Of a stretch of DNA of 64,000 nucleotides, positions 48,209-56,677 are shown piece by piece. The first letter of the stretch is position 1, and every line of letters begins with the position of its first letter. Under the pieces are notes generated by a model, which saw only the letters and a list, made by a program, of their open reading frames with translations, ran no database searches and had not been told where the DNA came from. The position numbers were made by a program, and so were the translations under genes. Source of the stretch: Aliidiomarina sanyensis (lineage in GTDB: Bacteria; Pseudomonadota; Gammaproteobacteria; Enterobacterales; Alteromonadaceae). The stretch spans positions 248,001 to 312,000 of the forward strand of contig NZ_PIPM01000001.1 in NCBI RefSeq assembly GCF_003987175.1, in the 5' to 3' direction.

Positions 48209-50160
48209 GTGTAATGTTGCGAATGACCGGAGCCCGCTTAGCCTTTGGCACGGCTCCAGTGCTTGAAAATGCAGATCTAACCATTCGTGCTCAGGAGCGG
48301 GTCTGCATTACGGGTCGAAATGGGGCCGGTAAGTCGAGCCTCTTAAAAGTGCTCAATCAGGACATTCTGTTAGATGAGGGCGAACTCCATTTTGTCGGTG
48401 AAGCATCGGTTGCTATGTTGCCTCAAGACCCGCCAGAACGGATGGAAGGGCGGGTTTATGATTATGTGGCAGGAGCTTTTGCGGAGGTCGGCGCGTTGCT
48501 CTCGCAATTTCAACAGCTTTCGCACCGTTTGGCCGAGTTCCCTGAGGACCAAGATACCTTAAATACGCTGATGCGAGTTCAGCAGCAGCTCGATGTGCGC
48601 GACGGATGGAAAATTCAAACACACATTGAGCACGTCTTAAGTCGCTTGCAACTTGATGGTGAGCAAAGCATGGCTTCACTGTCGGGCGGATGGTTGCGTC
48701 GCGCAGCACTGGCGCGTGCGATGGCATTAAACCCCGATATTTTATTACTGGATGAACCAACCAACCATTTGGATATGGACACGGTGGTGTGGCTAGAATC
48801 GATGCTACGTGAATTCCGTGGAGCATTGGTCTTCATCAGCCATGATCGTGCGTTTATTCGTGCCTTAGCGACACGAATCATTGACCTCGATCGGGGCGTT
48901 TTAACCTCGTTTCCCGGAGATTACGCCGCTTATTTGGTAGAAAAACAACGCTTACTCGAAGTGGAAGAAGCACAAGCTGCCGAATTTGATAAGAAATTAG
49001 CACAAGAAGAAACTTGGATTCGCCAAGGGATTAAAGCCCGCAGAACGCGCAATGAGGGACGTGTCCGCGCACTCAAAGCGTTACGTCAAGAACGTGCCGC
49101 CCGTCGGGTGCGGCAGGGCAATGTTTCGATCGAAGTCGGTGCCGGAGAACGCTCAGGGAAAGTGGTGTTTGAGGGGACGCAATTAAATTTAACTCTAGGC
49201 GAAAAGACGCTTATCCGTGATCTCGACGTCCTTATTCAGCGCGGTGATAAGGTTGCGTTTGTGGGGCCCAACGGCTGTGGCAAGAGTTCACTTATTCGGC
49301 TGATTACTGGTGAATTGCAACCCACATCAGGGTTGATCAAGCTCGGAACGAATTTAAATATCGCGTATTTTGATCAACATCGACAACAGTTAGATTTAAA
49401 TCGCACCATTGCTGATAACGTGGGCGAGGGAAAAACTGACGTAACCCATCAAGGGCGAACGCGTCATATATATAGCTACCTTCAAGACTTTCTATTTACT
49501 CCTCAACAGGCGCGGATGCCAGTCAGCGCGCTGTCAGGTGGTGAAAAGAATCGGGTTTTGTTGGCCAAAATTTTGTTAAAAGAAAGCAACTTATTGATTC
49601 TTGACGAACCGACCAACGACTTGGATATCGATACACTCGAACTCCTTGAGCAAGTCGTGGTGGACTATCCAGGCACGGTGCTCATGGTAAGTCACGATCG
49701 AGAATTTATCGATAACGCCGCAACCACTGTGCTGCTTTTTGAAGGGCAGGGCCAGGTCACGGAAATAGTCGGTGGTTTTAACGAGGTTGCCTTCTATTTG
49801 CAAGGAAAAGAGCGAGTCCTTGAAAGCCATCACGTTGAACGGTCGACCGAACGACCGACAAATCCAACAAAAGAGGGAACTTCTGGGCCTTCCAAGGACT
49901 CAGAAGACCAGTCCTCTTTAGCTCGTAAGCCGAACAAGTTATCATACAAGCTAAAGCGTGAATTAGAACAGCTTCCCCAGCAAATTGAAGTGCTTGAAGC
50001 CGAGTTAAATGAACTACAACAACAGATAAATGATCCAGAGTTTTTCCGCCGGCCCGTCAGCGAAACGAAACCGGCAACTGATCGCATCACCGAATTAGAG
50101 AATGCTTTGAATGAAGCGCTTGAACGGTGGGATTATCTCGAAAACTTACAAGGTAACTAA
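48205..50160 (+). CDS. uup: ABC-F family ATPase Uup
   Basis: Uup is a cytoplasmic ABC-F protein linked to ribosome function and to limiting transposon precise excision and replication-fork intermediates. The 651-residue product has two ABC domains: Walker A GRNGAGKSS and GPNGCGKSS, signatures LSGGWLRR and LSGGEKNR, Walker B LLLDEPTNHLD and LILDEPTNDLD. The C-terminal coiled-coil (LKRELEQLPQQIEVLEAEL) is the DNA-binding tail typical of Uup. The ATG at 48205 overlaps the glutaredoxin-like stop (ATGA). The DUF3466 gene begins immediately after its stop. Confidence 0.95.
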   Translation: MSVMLRMTGARLAFGTAPVLENADLTIRAQERVCITGRNGAGKSSLLKVLNQDILLDEGELHFVGEASVAMLPQDPPERMEGRVYDYVAGAFAEVGALLSQFQQLSHRLAEFPEDQDTLNTLMRVQQQLDVRDGWKIQTHIEHVLSRLQLDGEQSMASLSGGWLRRAALARAMALNPDILLLDEPTNHLDMDTVVWLESMLREFRGALVFISHDRAFIRALATRIIDLDRGVLTSFPGDYAAYLVEKQRLLEVEEAQAAEFDKKLAQEETWIRQGIKARRTRNEGRVRALKALRQERAARRVRQGNVSIEVGAGERSGKVVFEGTQLNLTLGEKTLIRDLDVLIQRGDKVAFVGPNGCGKSSLIRLITGELQPTSGLIKLGTNLNIAYFDQHRQQLDLNRTIADNVGEGKTDVTHQGRTRHIYSYLQDFLFTPQQARMPVSALSGGEKNRVLLAKILLKESNLLILDEPTNDLDIDTLELLEQVVVDYPGTVLMVSHDREFIDNAATTVLLFEGQGQVTEIVGGFNEVAFYLQGKERVLESHHVERSTERPTNPTKEGTSGPSKDSEDQSSLARKPNKLSYKLKRELEQLPQQIEVLEAELNELQQQINDPEFFRRPVSETKPATDRITELENALNEALERWDYLENLQGN

Positions 50161-51855
50161 ATGCGCATAAAAACAATTTCCGTGGCAATCGCAGCAGTCT
50201 GTGCTGCAGGAATCGGAATCGCCCATGCCGGCTCCATCGCTCCCGGGTATACGGTTGTCAAGCTTGATCCATTGCCAAACTCCGCGAATCTTTCGCCGCG
50301 AGCTCTGAATGACTTAGGGCACGTCGTCGGCTCTCTATCCGAATTGACAGGCCAAAATATTCGTCTCGATCTGCTTGATCCGGAAGATTTCCCTGATATC
50401 GAAGACCTGAACAACCCCAGTGAGCGGGAGTTACGGCTCATCCGCGATCGTTTGTTGTTTGAGGATCGTTTTGTTTTAAATCCCGAGTTCCAGAAACTTG
50501 CGATCGAGCTTGGCTTTTATTTTGATGGTCAGGTTCGCGAGCTCGACGGATTTGATGTGATTGATGATGAAACCGGCTTGCGCACGGACAGTGCCGATTT
50601 CCGGGCGCTGGGGCTGAATAACTCAGGTATCACAGTGGGCCAAGTGGGTTTGCCATATTTCTGGCTTGATGCAGAAGATGAGGACGGCGACCCAATTCGG
50701 TTCTACACGCGCGATAGCTTTCCAGTCGGTGCATGGACAGACGGAACAACATACCGCGTGCTTCGAGGAAATGACGATGTTGTGCAAGGCGGGATGGCAT
50801 CCGCTGTAGCGATTAATGATAACCATCTTGCCGTTGGCTATGGTTCAGAACGCAACGGGATTCGAATGAATGCTTTGCTTGAACTGTGCCAAACACCTGA
50901 TGAAGATGCCGATAATCCGGACTATCTCGAACCACTCGAAGTCTGCTTATGGCGTTTTTGGTTTAATAACAGCGGACAGCGTATGGGACTTCGAACGCCC
51001 ATTACCGACGAGCGTGCTTTTATGTGGCAGCTCGATGCGAATGGTGAAGTTATTGAGCAACGCTCGCTTGGGAAGGCATTTGATCCTGACGAAGATGCAG
51101 AAGATGGTTTTGCAACTGCGCGGTACAAGTCGATCGCAAACGACGTCAGTAACATGGGGCACATTGTCGGCACCTCCGAGCGTGTACTCGATGGTTTTAC
51201 CCTAACACGAGCTACATGGTTTAGTGATGAAGGGCCAATCAATCTTCGTGAGGGAAGTGATGACACGAACTCGAGTCATGGAATTGCCGTCAACGATCAA
51301 GGCATTGTGGTGGGATACAGTAATCGTGTTATTGCCCAGCAACTGAAGCCACGTTTATTCTTCATTGACTTAAACGACCCATCACTTGAAGCCACTTATC
51401 CAACCGGGTTTGTCCAAAATACCGGTTGGCGTCCCCGGGCAATCAATAACGCCGGGCTTGTGGTTGGAACCGGAGAACCGGTTTTCACACAAGCAACGCA
51501 ACCAAGGTCGGTTGGGTTCGTGTACGATATCGCGGCCGACGAAGTGACCGATCTGAATCGCTTTCTTCCCTGTGACTCCAACCTTACGATCGTGGATGCC
51601 GTCGATATCAATGACGCTGGAGAAATCCTCGCGTTGGCGTTAGAGCGGATTACCATTGAAGAGGGGGAAACCTCACGACAATTTACCGCAACACGCAGCT
51701 TGATTTTACAACCATCAAGTACAGAAAACCCTGCATGCCCGGGGCGTGATGACCTAGACACGGGGGAGCGCCGAGGTGCATCGGTGAGTCCACTTTGGCT
51801 TGGGTTGTTCAGTCTGATTGCGCTTATTACTCTGCGTCGTAGAACTCGCCCTTAA
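50161..51855 (+). CDS. DUF3466 family exported protein with C-terminal sorting-type tail
   Basis: A 564-residue secreted protein of unknown function. A signal peptide (IAAVCAAGIGIAHA) leads to a body with at least six degenerate repeats of the form xINDxGxxVG, such as ALNDLGHVVGSL, AINDNHLAVGYG, AVNDQGIVVGYS and AINNAGLVVGTG, which suggest a beta-propeller-like fold. The C-terminus is SVSPLWLGLFSLIALITLRRR: a hydrophobic helix followed by an Arg cluster, like GlyGly-CTERM-type sorting tails, although the Gly-Gly pair is not obvious. It starts at the base after the uup stop. The pattern of uup followed by a DUF3466 gene is known in Alteromonadales. Confidence 0.82.
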   Translation: MRIKTISVAIAAVCAAGIGIAHAGSIAPGYTVVKLDPLPNSANLSPRALNDLGHVVGSLSELTGQNIRLDLLDPEDFPDIEDLNNPSERELRLIRDRLLFEDRFVLNPEFQKLAIELGFYFDGQVRELDGFDVIDDETGLRTDSADFRALGLNNSGITVGQVGLPYFWLDAEDEDGDPIRFYTRDSFPVGAWTDGTTYRVLRGNDDVVQGGMASAVAINDNHLAVGYGSERNGIRMNALLELCQTPDEDADNPDYLEPLEVCLWRFWFNNSGQRMGLRTPITDERAFMWQLDANGEVIEQRSLGKAFDPDEDAEDGFATARYKSIANDVSNMGHIVGTSERVLDGFTLTRATWFSDEGPINLREGSDDTNSSHGIAVNDQGIVVGYSNRVIAQQLKPRLFFIDLNDPSLEATYPTGFVQNTGWRPRAINNAGLVVGTGEPVFTQATQPRSVGFVYDIAADEVTDLNRFLPCDSNLTIVDAVDINDAGEILALALERITIEEGETSRQFTATRSLILQPSSTENPACPGRDDLDTGERRGASVSPLWLGLFSLIALITLRRRTRP

Positions 51856-51879
51856 CAGAGTTTTTTGGTCTAAACGAAA

Positions 51880-51935
51880 AAGATCCCGACTGTCATCACC
51901 TTAGCGATTTAAAGGGAATGACGTCGGGATTTTTC
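51880..51935 (+). terminator. Terminator of the DUF3466 gene
   Basis: A long interrupted stem (GATCCCGAC-T-GTCAT with ATGAC-GTCGGGAT, 51882-51931) has a loop of about 21 nt and a T-run TTTTT. Confidence 0.8.
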
Positions 51936-52153
51936 ATTGAACTTTAATCCAATTGTCACTATCCATAATGTACGGGCGATAAAAAAGCGTCCGTCACAAA
52001 CTCATTCCATGCTCTTCAAAAAAAAGGAGTTAAATCTATCCGAAAACTCATTTTTGAGGCATCGATCGCGTTACCCGATGCAGCATCGCTTCGGCATATA
52101 AAAAGCGTGCGATAAGAGGTAACTGGCTAAAAAGCGACAAGAGGAAAGTGATA
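51936..52153 (+). other. Long rmf leader/promoter region
   Basis: About 220 bp with no reading frame. It contains a -10-like TATAAA (52096-52101) and a small dyad GATGC-A-GCATC (52077-52087). Long regulated leaders are expected for rmf, which is growth-phase controlled in E. coli. Confidence 0.45.
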
Positions 52154-52330
52154 ATGAGAAGACAAAAACGTGACCGTTTAGAGCGGGCTCACTCTCAAGG
52201 TTTTAAAGCAGGTGTTTCTGGGCGTTCGAAGGAAACCTGTCCATATCAAAGCAGCGAAGTTCGCTCTCAGTGGCTCGGGGGCTGGCGAGACGCCATAGAA
52301 GCCCGAACCGATGGTTTATATCGACTGTAA
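52154..52330 (+). CDS. rmf: Ribosome modulation factor
   Basis: Rmf pairs 70S ribosomes into inactive 100S dimers in stationary phase. The 58-residue protein is nearly identical in pattern to E. coli Rmf: RRQKRDRLERAHSQGF, GVSGRSKETCPYQ and RSQWLGGWRDAIEAR. A GAGGAAAG site precedes the ATG at 52154; a GTG 6 bp earlier is in frame but unneeded. It lies next to fabA, as in E. coli, and shares a terminator with it. Confidence 0.96.
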   Translation: MRRQKRDRLERAHSQGFKAGVSGRSKETCPYQSSEVRSQWLGGWRDAIEARTDGLYRL

Positions 52331-52343
52331 CGGTCACAAACAA

Positions 52344-52366
52344 AAGCCCCCTCGCAGAGGGGGCTT
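52344..52366. terminator. Terminator between rmf and fabA
   Basis: AAGCCCCCTC pairs with GAGGGGGCTT around GCA, between the convergent ends of rmf and fabA; the flanking T- and A-rich sequence could serve either direction. Confidence 0.88.
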
Positions 52367-52390
52367 CGTGTTTTAACTGGTGCGGTTGGT

Positions 52391-52900
52391 TTAGAAACCG
52401 GACGTATCTGTAAACAAACCAACTTTCAAATCTTTCGCTTCATAAATAAGGCGGCCATCCACCTCAACATAGCCATCGCCAATTCCCATAAATAAACGGC
52501 GCTTAACCACGCGCTTCATATGGATTTTGTAGGTTACTTTTTTAGCAGTGGGTAGGACTTGCCCAGTAAATTTAACTTCCCCGACACCGAGTGCGCGACC
52601 ACGACCCGGACCACCTGAACATGCAAGGAAGAACCCAAGGGTTTGCCAGAGGGCATCCAACCCTAAACAACCTGGCATGACCGGATCTCCCGGGAAATGG
52701 CAAGCAAAGAACCAAAGGTCTGGATGGATATCGAGCTCAGCCTCGATGTAGCCCAACCCAAAATCTCCACCGTCATCGTTCATGATGGTGATGCGATCCA
52801 TCATTAACATATTTGGAGCAGGGAGCTGGCTGTTGCCAGGGCCGAACATCTCCCCCCGACTACAGGCTAATAATTCTTCTCGGGTATAACTCGATTGCAT
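52391..52900 (-). CDS. fabA: 3-hydroxydecanoyl-ACP dehydratase/isomerase
   Basis: FabA dehydrates 3-hydroxydecanoyl-ACP and isomerises the product to start unsaturated fatty-acid synthesis. The 169-residue product is very close to E. coli Fab[13 protein letters not shown], the active-site His in [23 protein letters not shown] (by [12 protein letters not shown]), and [20 protein letters not shown]. The ATG at 52900 matches the E. coli start and has AAGG upstream; the frame opens further to 52930. Sites resembling FabR and FadR operators lie 64-99 bp upstream. Confidence 0.97.
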   Translation of the reverse strand: MQSSYTREELLACSRGEMFGPGNSQLPAPNMLMMDRITIMNDDGGDFGLGYIEAELDIHPDLWFFACHFPGDPVMPGCLGLDALWQTLGFFLACSGGPGRGRALGVGEVKFTGQVLPTAKKVTYKIHMKRVVKRRLFMGIGDGYVEVDGRLIYEAKDLKVGLFTDTSGF

Positions 52901-52963
52901 GCTTTCTACCTTGTTGTACTGCCAAATCATACGCTGGCTTCAATTCAAAGACCGCGCTAGCTT

Positions 52964-52981
52964 AGCGAACAGGTGTACGCT
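52964..52981 (-). promoter_or_regulatory. FabR-like operator upstream of fabA
   Basis: On the minus strand AGCGTACACCTGTTCGCT is an 18-bp imperfect palindrome that closely matches the FabR operator remembered from E. coli fabA and fabB promoters (AGCGTACA-N2-TGTTCGCT). FabR represses unsaturated fatty-acid genes. No fabR gene is in the window. Confidence 0.7.
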
Positions 52982-52983
52982 AT

Positions 52984-52999
52984 ACAAGTCCGAACAGTT
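52984..52999 (-). promoter_or_regulatory. FadR-like operator upstream of fabA
   Basis: On the minus strand AACTGTTCGGACTTGT is close to the FadR site of E. coli fabA (AACTGATCGGACTTGT, from memory). FadR activates fabA in E. coli. It lies 2 bp upstream of the FabR-like site. Confidence 0.7.
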
Positions 53000-53042
53000 T
53001 GAAAGCCCACCCGACTGAGAGTGGAAAGGGCAATCGGCTTAG

Positions 53043-55058
53043 TTATGACCGCTCGAAAAGGCGCCGCCACCACGATGGGCGACTTGGATGTTGCTGCGCG
53101 AGCGTGTCTTGTAACCGATGATAAATTCGCCCAAACAGGGTGTCGCTCGCCTCGGTTCCAGCATCACCACAGGGAGTTCCCATCAACAGTTCAAAGGCTT
53201 CAGTCGCATGATTTACGGCATAAACCGAGAACTGCCCAGCTGCGACAGCGGCCTGAACATCGGACCGTAAGTGAAGGTTGACCACATTTGATTTCGGGAC
53301 AATCACCGCATGCCGACCCGTGAGGCCACGCAATTTGCAAATTTCAAAATAGCCATGAATCTTTTCGTTGATTCCGCCGATCGCTTGAACGTTTCCAAAC
53401 TGGTCAATTGCACCGGTGACGGCAATACTCTGATCAATCGCTGTATCACTTAATGCTGAAATTAAGCAACAAAGCTCCGCTAGGGAGGCGGAATCACCAT
53501 CCACTTCATGATAACTCTGTTCAAAAACAACCGTTGCTGAGAGAGGCATCGGTTCTTGACGAGCAAACAGATTGGCCAAGTAAGCCGTGAGGATCATGAT
53601 TCCTTTGGTGTGAATATTGCCACTGAGCTCGGACTTTCTCTCAATATCGATAATATCCCCATCACCGTAATGGACGGTGGCAGTGATTCGCGAAGGCTCA
53701 CCAAACTCGACACCAGCCATTGAGACGACGGTAAGGCCATTGATCTGACCAACCACTTCGCCCTCTGTATCGATGGTAATCTGACGTTCGAGAATTGCTT
53801 GCCAGTTGAGCTCCGCAAGTAATCGTTCCCGATATTCCCGCGCTTCAATCGCTTGCTCAATGAATTCGGCATCAATCGAATGGACGCCGGCCTTACGGGC
53901 ATAGACATCGGCTTCTTCTAACAGCTGAATAAGTGCTATCGCATCGAGGCTCAGCTCATTTTGATGTTCTGTCATTTCCGCACTCTGATTGAGTAATGCG
54001 AGCATCGCATCCTGCGTGAGTGGGACACAGCGCGCTTTACTCTCGATATATCGAATAAAGGCACTATAAGGCGCTGCACCATGCTGGTGGACAGGGAAGA
54101 AAGAACAAAACTCAGCAAAGTAGGGGAAAAAGTTATCAAACTCACGGTCGAGCTCACGAAGCTGCGCGAATAGGTCCCGAGAGCCAACGAGCAGGACCTT
54201 GACGTGAATAGGAATCGGTTCGGGTTCGTAGTGAAGTAGGGCAGCCGCGCCCGTTGCTGCTGATAAAGGTTGTTGCCACGTAAACCAGCCGGTCCGTAGG
54301 ACGTGCTTCAGAAACGACCAAAGTTCACCTTGTGTGAGTAACTCATTTGCATTAATGACTAAGGTTCCACCATTGGCCTTGAGTAATGCGCCAGGACGAA
54401 TCAGATGGAGCTCGGTATTTAATTGGCCTTCAACATTCTGTACACGGATATCACCAAATAAGCTTGATTGTGTCACCCGATCACAATAAACCCAGGGCTC
54501 TGCTTTCTTGTGTGAAACAATAACACTCGCAAGTTCCGAGCCAGGGATATCATCAAACTGTTTTTCTGCAATTAACTCAAGATAGTGACGATAAGCAACC
54601 GAGTTATACCGAGCAGTCAAGGATTCCCGCACCGATTCACGTTCAGTTGTTGGTGTTTCTAGATAGTTCCATAAATCGACCAAGGCTTGTTCGGCAGAGC
54701 CTGCAGGTAAACTGACGCATAGAGGAGCGCGTTCGTCTTCTGGGTTCGCAAGATAAACCCAGTCGAGCATATCCGCAGACGACCACTCTTGCCGCTCCGC
54801 AAGTGCGTGGATTATATCCGCTGTGATCATCCCCGCTGGCACAGAAAGGAACGCATGGGAAAAAGCAGAACGCGTTGCTTGCGCTTGCTCTACTGCTCGG
54901 ATGGCGCGCGATTGACCTACAAGCGGGTCGGCTGGAGCCTCCGTTATCATATCGCGGAGCCATGCTCCAGCGTCCGATTTTAGCTGGGTAGGCGGCAAGA
55001 GCAGGTGCGTTGCCTGATGCCGTGAATAGTCTGCAGACGCTGGTTTCGATTCGCTCAT
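53043..55058 (-). CDS. lonH: Lon-family protease LonH (YcbZ-like), no visible ATP-binding motif
   Basis: A 671-residue protein of the Lon-related YcbZ family. The C-terminal Lon proteolytic domain is clear, with the Ser-Lys dyad at about S523 (VDGDSASLAELCC) and K566 (GGINEKIHGYFEI), and the usual AVTGAIDQFGNVQAIGG. The N-terminal part keeps the lead-in DPLVGQSRAIRAVEQA, but where related AAA proteins have GPPGTGKT it reads FLSVPAGMITAD, so no Walker A motif is present. It follows fabA upstream (about 140 bp), as ycbZ does in E. coli. The substrates are unknown. Confidence 0.88.
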   Translation of the reverse strand: MSESKPASADYSRHQATHLLLPPTQLKSDAGAWLRDMITEAPADPLVGQSRAIRAVEQAQATRSAFSHAFLSVPAGMITADIIHALAERQEWSSADMLDWVYLANPEDERAPLCVSLPAGSAEQALVDLWNYLETPTTERESVRESLTARYNSVAYRHYLELIAEKQFDDIPGSELASVIVSHKKAEPWVYCDRVTQSSLFGDIRVQNVEGQLNTELHLIRPGALLKANGGTLVINANELLTQGELWSFLKHVLRTGWFTWQQPLSAATGAAALLHYEPEPIPIHVKVLLVGSRDLFAQLRELDREFDNFFPYFAEFCSFFPVHQHGAAPYSAFIRYIESKARCVPLTQDAMLALLNQSAEMTEHQNELSLDAIALIQLLEEADVYARKAGVHSIDAEFIEQAIEAREYRERLLAELNWQAILERQITIDTEGEVVGQINGLTVVSMAGVEFGEPSRITATVHYGDGDIIDIERKSELSGNIHTKGIMILTAYLANLFARQEPMPLSATVVFEQSYHEVDGDSASLAELCCLISALSDTAIDQSIAVTGAIDQFGNVQAIGGINEKIHGYFEICKLRGLTGRHAVIVPKSNVVNLHLRSDVQAAVAAGQFSVYAVNHATEAFELLMGTPCGDAGTEASDTLFGRIYHRLQDTLAQQHPSRPSWWRRLFERS

Positions 55059-55167
55059 GAGTTTTCAAGGAAATCCATATACAATGTGATGGCGTAATCA
55101 TACGTGAATGACCGCATACGGTGAAGTAAACAAATCAGGATTCGCCTTTTACCTCAGGGAGAGATAC

Positions 55168-55971
55168 GTGAACTCATCTCGATTAAAACAACGTTCATAT
55201 GCATTCTTAACCATCGCCAGCTTTTCTCTGTGTATAGCACCTTGGGCTTACGCGGAGGAAGAGGAGGGCATGCAAGGGCCGCCCCTCGGGTGGACATTTG
55301 GCGCTGCTGTCATCTCGAATAACCTTGCGTATCGAGGCGCCGATGCCGATACCATTATTGTTCCGGCTATCGGGTATGAAGGAGAAAACTACTTTATTCG
55401 CGGTTTGAGTGCTGGTCGGAGCCTTGTTCGGACACGAGAACAGCAAGCATGGGTTGCATTGACGCTTGATCTCTCACGGTTCCAGCCCGGAGAAACCAGT
55501 GACCCGCAAATGCAGTTATTGGAACGGCGTAACTTCAATGCCCAACTCGGTGTTGGTTACCGCTACCAATTAGGACGGCCTGGGAATATTTCCGTTACGC
55601 TCAGTACCGACGTTACGGGACGTCACGATGGGCAACGTGGACAGCTACAGTACAGTATTCCGCTGAACCGTCCGATGCAGGCTTGGCAGGTCAGCCCTAA
55701 TATCGGCGTTAACTATGCGAGTTCACGCTATGTCGATTACTATTATGGCATCAGTGAAGCGGAGAGTGCGCGATCAGATCTTCCTGCCTTCGCGGGGTCC
55801 GACGCGTTCAGTCCGTTTATTGGTATTTCTGGATATCAGTATTTTAATGAACGACTGAGTCTTGCTGGCGGCTTCACGCTTACGCGTTCTGCTAGTGCAA
55901 TTGCGGACAGCCCAATGGTGACACGTGGTTCCTATCGAACCATCTTCGCAACGCTGCAATATCGTTTTTAA
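55168..55971 (+). CDS. MipA/OmpV family outer-membrane protein
   Basis: A 267-residue predicted outer-membrane barrel. A signal peptide (YAFLTIASFSLCIAPWAYA) is followed by alternating strand-like segments: PPLGWTFGAAVISNNLAYRG, RQEHDGQRGQLQ-type turns, and a C-terminal strand ending in aromatic Phe (IFATLQYRF), the usual assembly signal. MipA binds murein-synthesis enzymes in E. coli; OmpV is its Vibrio relative. The GTG at 55168 is chosen for its GGGAGAG site; an ATG at 55108 in frame would add 20 residues before the signal peptide. Confidence 0.82.
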   Translation: MNSSRLKQRSYAFLTIASFSLCIAPWAYAEEEEGMQGPPLGWTFGAAVISNNLAYRGADADTIIVPAIGYEGENYFIRGLSAGRSLVRTREQQAWVALTLDLSRFQPGETSDPQMQLLERRNFNAQLGVGYRYQLGRPGNISVTLSTDVTGRHDGQRGQLQYSIPLNRPMQAWQVSPNIGVNYASSRYVDYYYGISEAESARSDLPAFAGSDAFSPFIGISGYQYFNERLSLAGGFTLTRSASAIADSPMVTRGSYRTIFATLQYRF

Positions 55972-55975
55972 ATAC

Positions 55976-56003
55976 AAAAAGGCCAGCGTATCCGCTGGCC
56001 TTT
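55976..56003. terminator. Bidirectional terminator after the MipA/OmpV gene
   Basis: AAAGGCCAGCG pairs with CGCTGGCCTTT around a TATC loop. It lies between convergent genes ending at 55971 (+) and 56027 (-). Confidence 0.92.
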
Positions 56004-56026
56004 CATGAATTTGAGTTGCTAAAACT

Positions 56027-56551
56027 TTAGAAGCGATAGCTTACACCGATACGAAACTCGTTGCGTACGCCTCGGTTATTTAAGCTGTAGCTCGTTGTCA
56101 CGGACAGGTTGTCATCCAACTTGTACGCCACGCCACTCCGAAAACGGAAGAAGCCATCGAGTGCTGTGTCGTGAACCAGCTCAAATTTTCCGTCTAAGCG
56201 CTCATCAAACGCATAGGTCACACCAGCGCCGAAATATAGACCGTCATCCACTGAGTAGTCCGAATACCCACCACTAATGAACAAGGGCGCATCGCCAATT
56301 GCTGCTGTCGTCAAAAACACACCACCGAGGCGGAAGATTGTGTCATAGGTGTCACCAAGTTCACCGGTCAGGACAACCTGATCTGCGATGTGCGCAGACC
56401 CTTCTAAGTAAAATCCATTATCTCCAAAGTCGTAGTAGCCACCCCCAATTGAATTCCATTGGGACGCAGCGGCGGTAGAGACCGCACCAAACGTGAGGGC
56501 CGCAGTGGCCGCAACACCGACTACAAGGTTTTTCACAGACTTCGATTTCAT
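56027..56551 (-). CDS. Small outer-membrane beta-barrel protein (YfaZ-like)
   Basis: A 174-residue protein with a signal peptide (VVGVAATAALTFGAVSTAAA) and short amphipathic strands to the end, closing with a Phe-ended strand (NEFRIGVSYRF). The segments GGGYYDFGDNGFYLEGSA and FISGGYSDYSVDDGLYFGAG are typical of small YfaZ/OmpW-like barrels. The function is unknown. It is transcribed alone; the upstream 130 bp to the GPx gene shows no clear motif. Confidence 0.65.
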   Translation of the reverse strand: MKSKSVKNLVVGVAATAALTFGAVSTAAASQWNSIGGGYYDFGDNGFYLEGSAHIADQVVLTGELGDTYDTIFRLGGVFLTTAAIGDAPLFISGGYSDYSVDDGLYFGAGVTYAFDERLDGKFELVHDTALDGFFRFRSGVAYKLDDNLSVTTSYSLNNRGVRNEFRIGVSYRF

Positions 56552-56677
56552 ACGTGTGGTTCCTTCTGTGTTGTTCCAATGGATACGATCATAGGAGATG
56601 CGGTGCTTCTTTACAATTCAAATACGGGTAAAAACAACGTAAAGCAAATCAACTATTTGGAACTTTCCTTAACGAAT

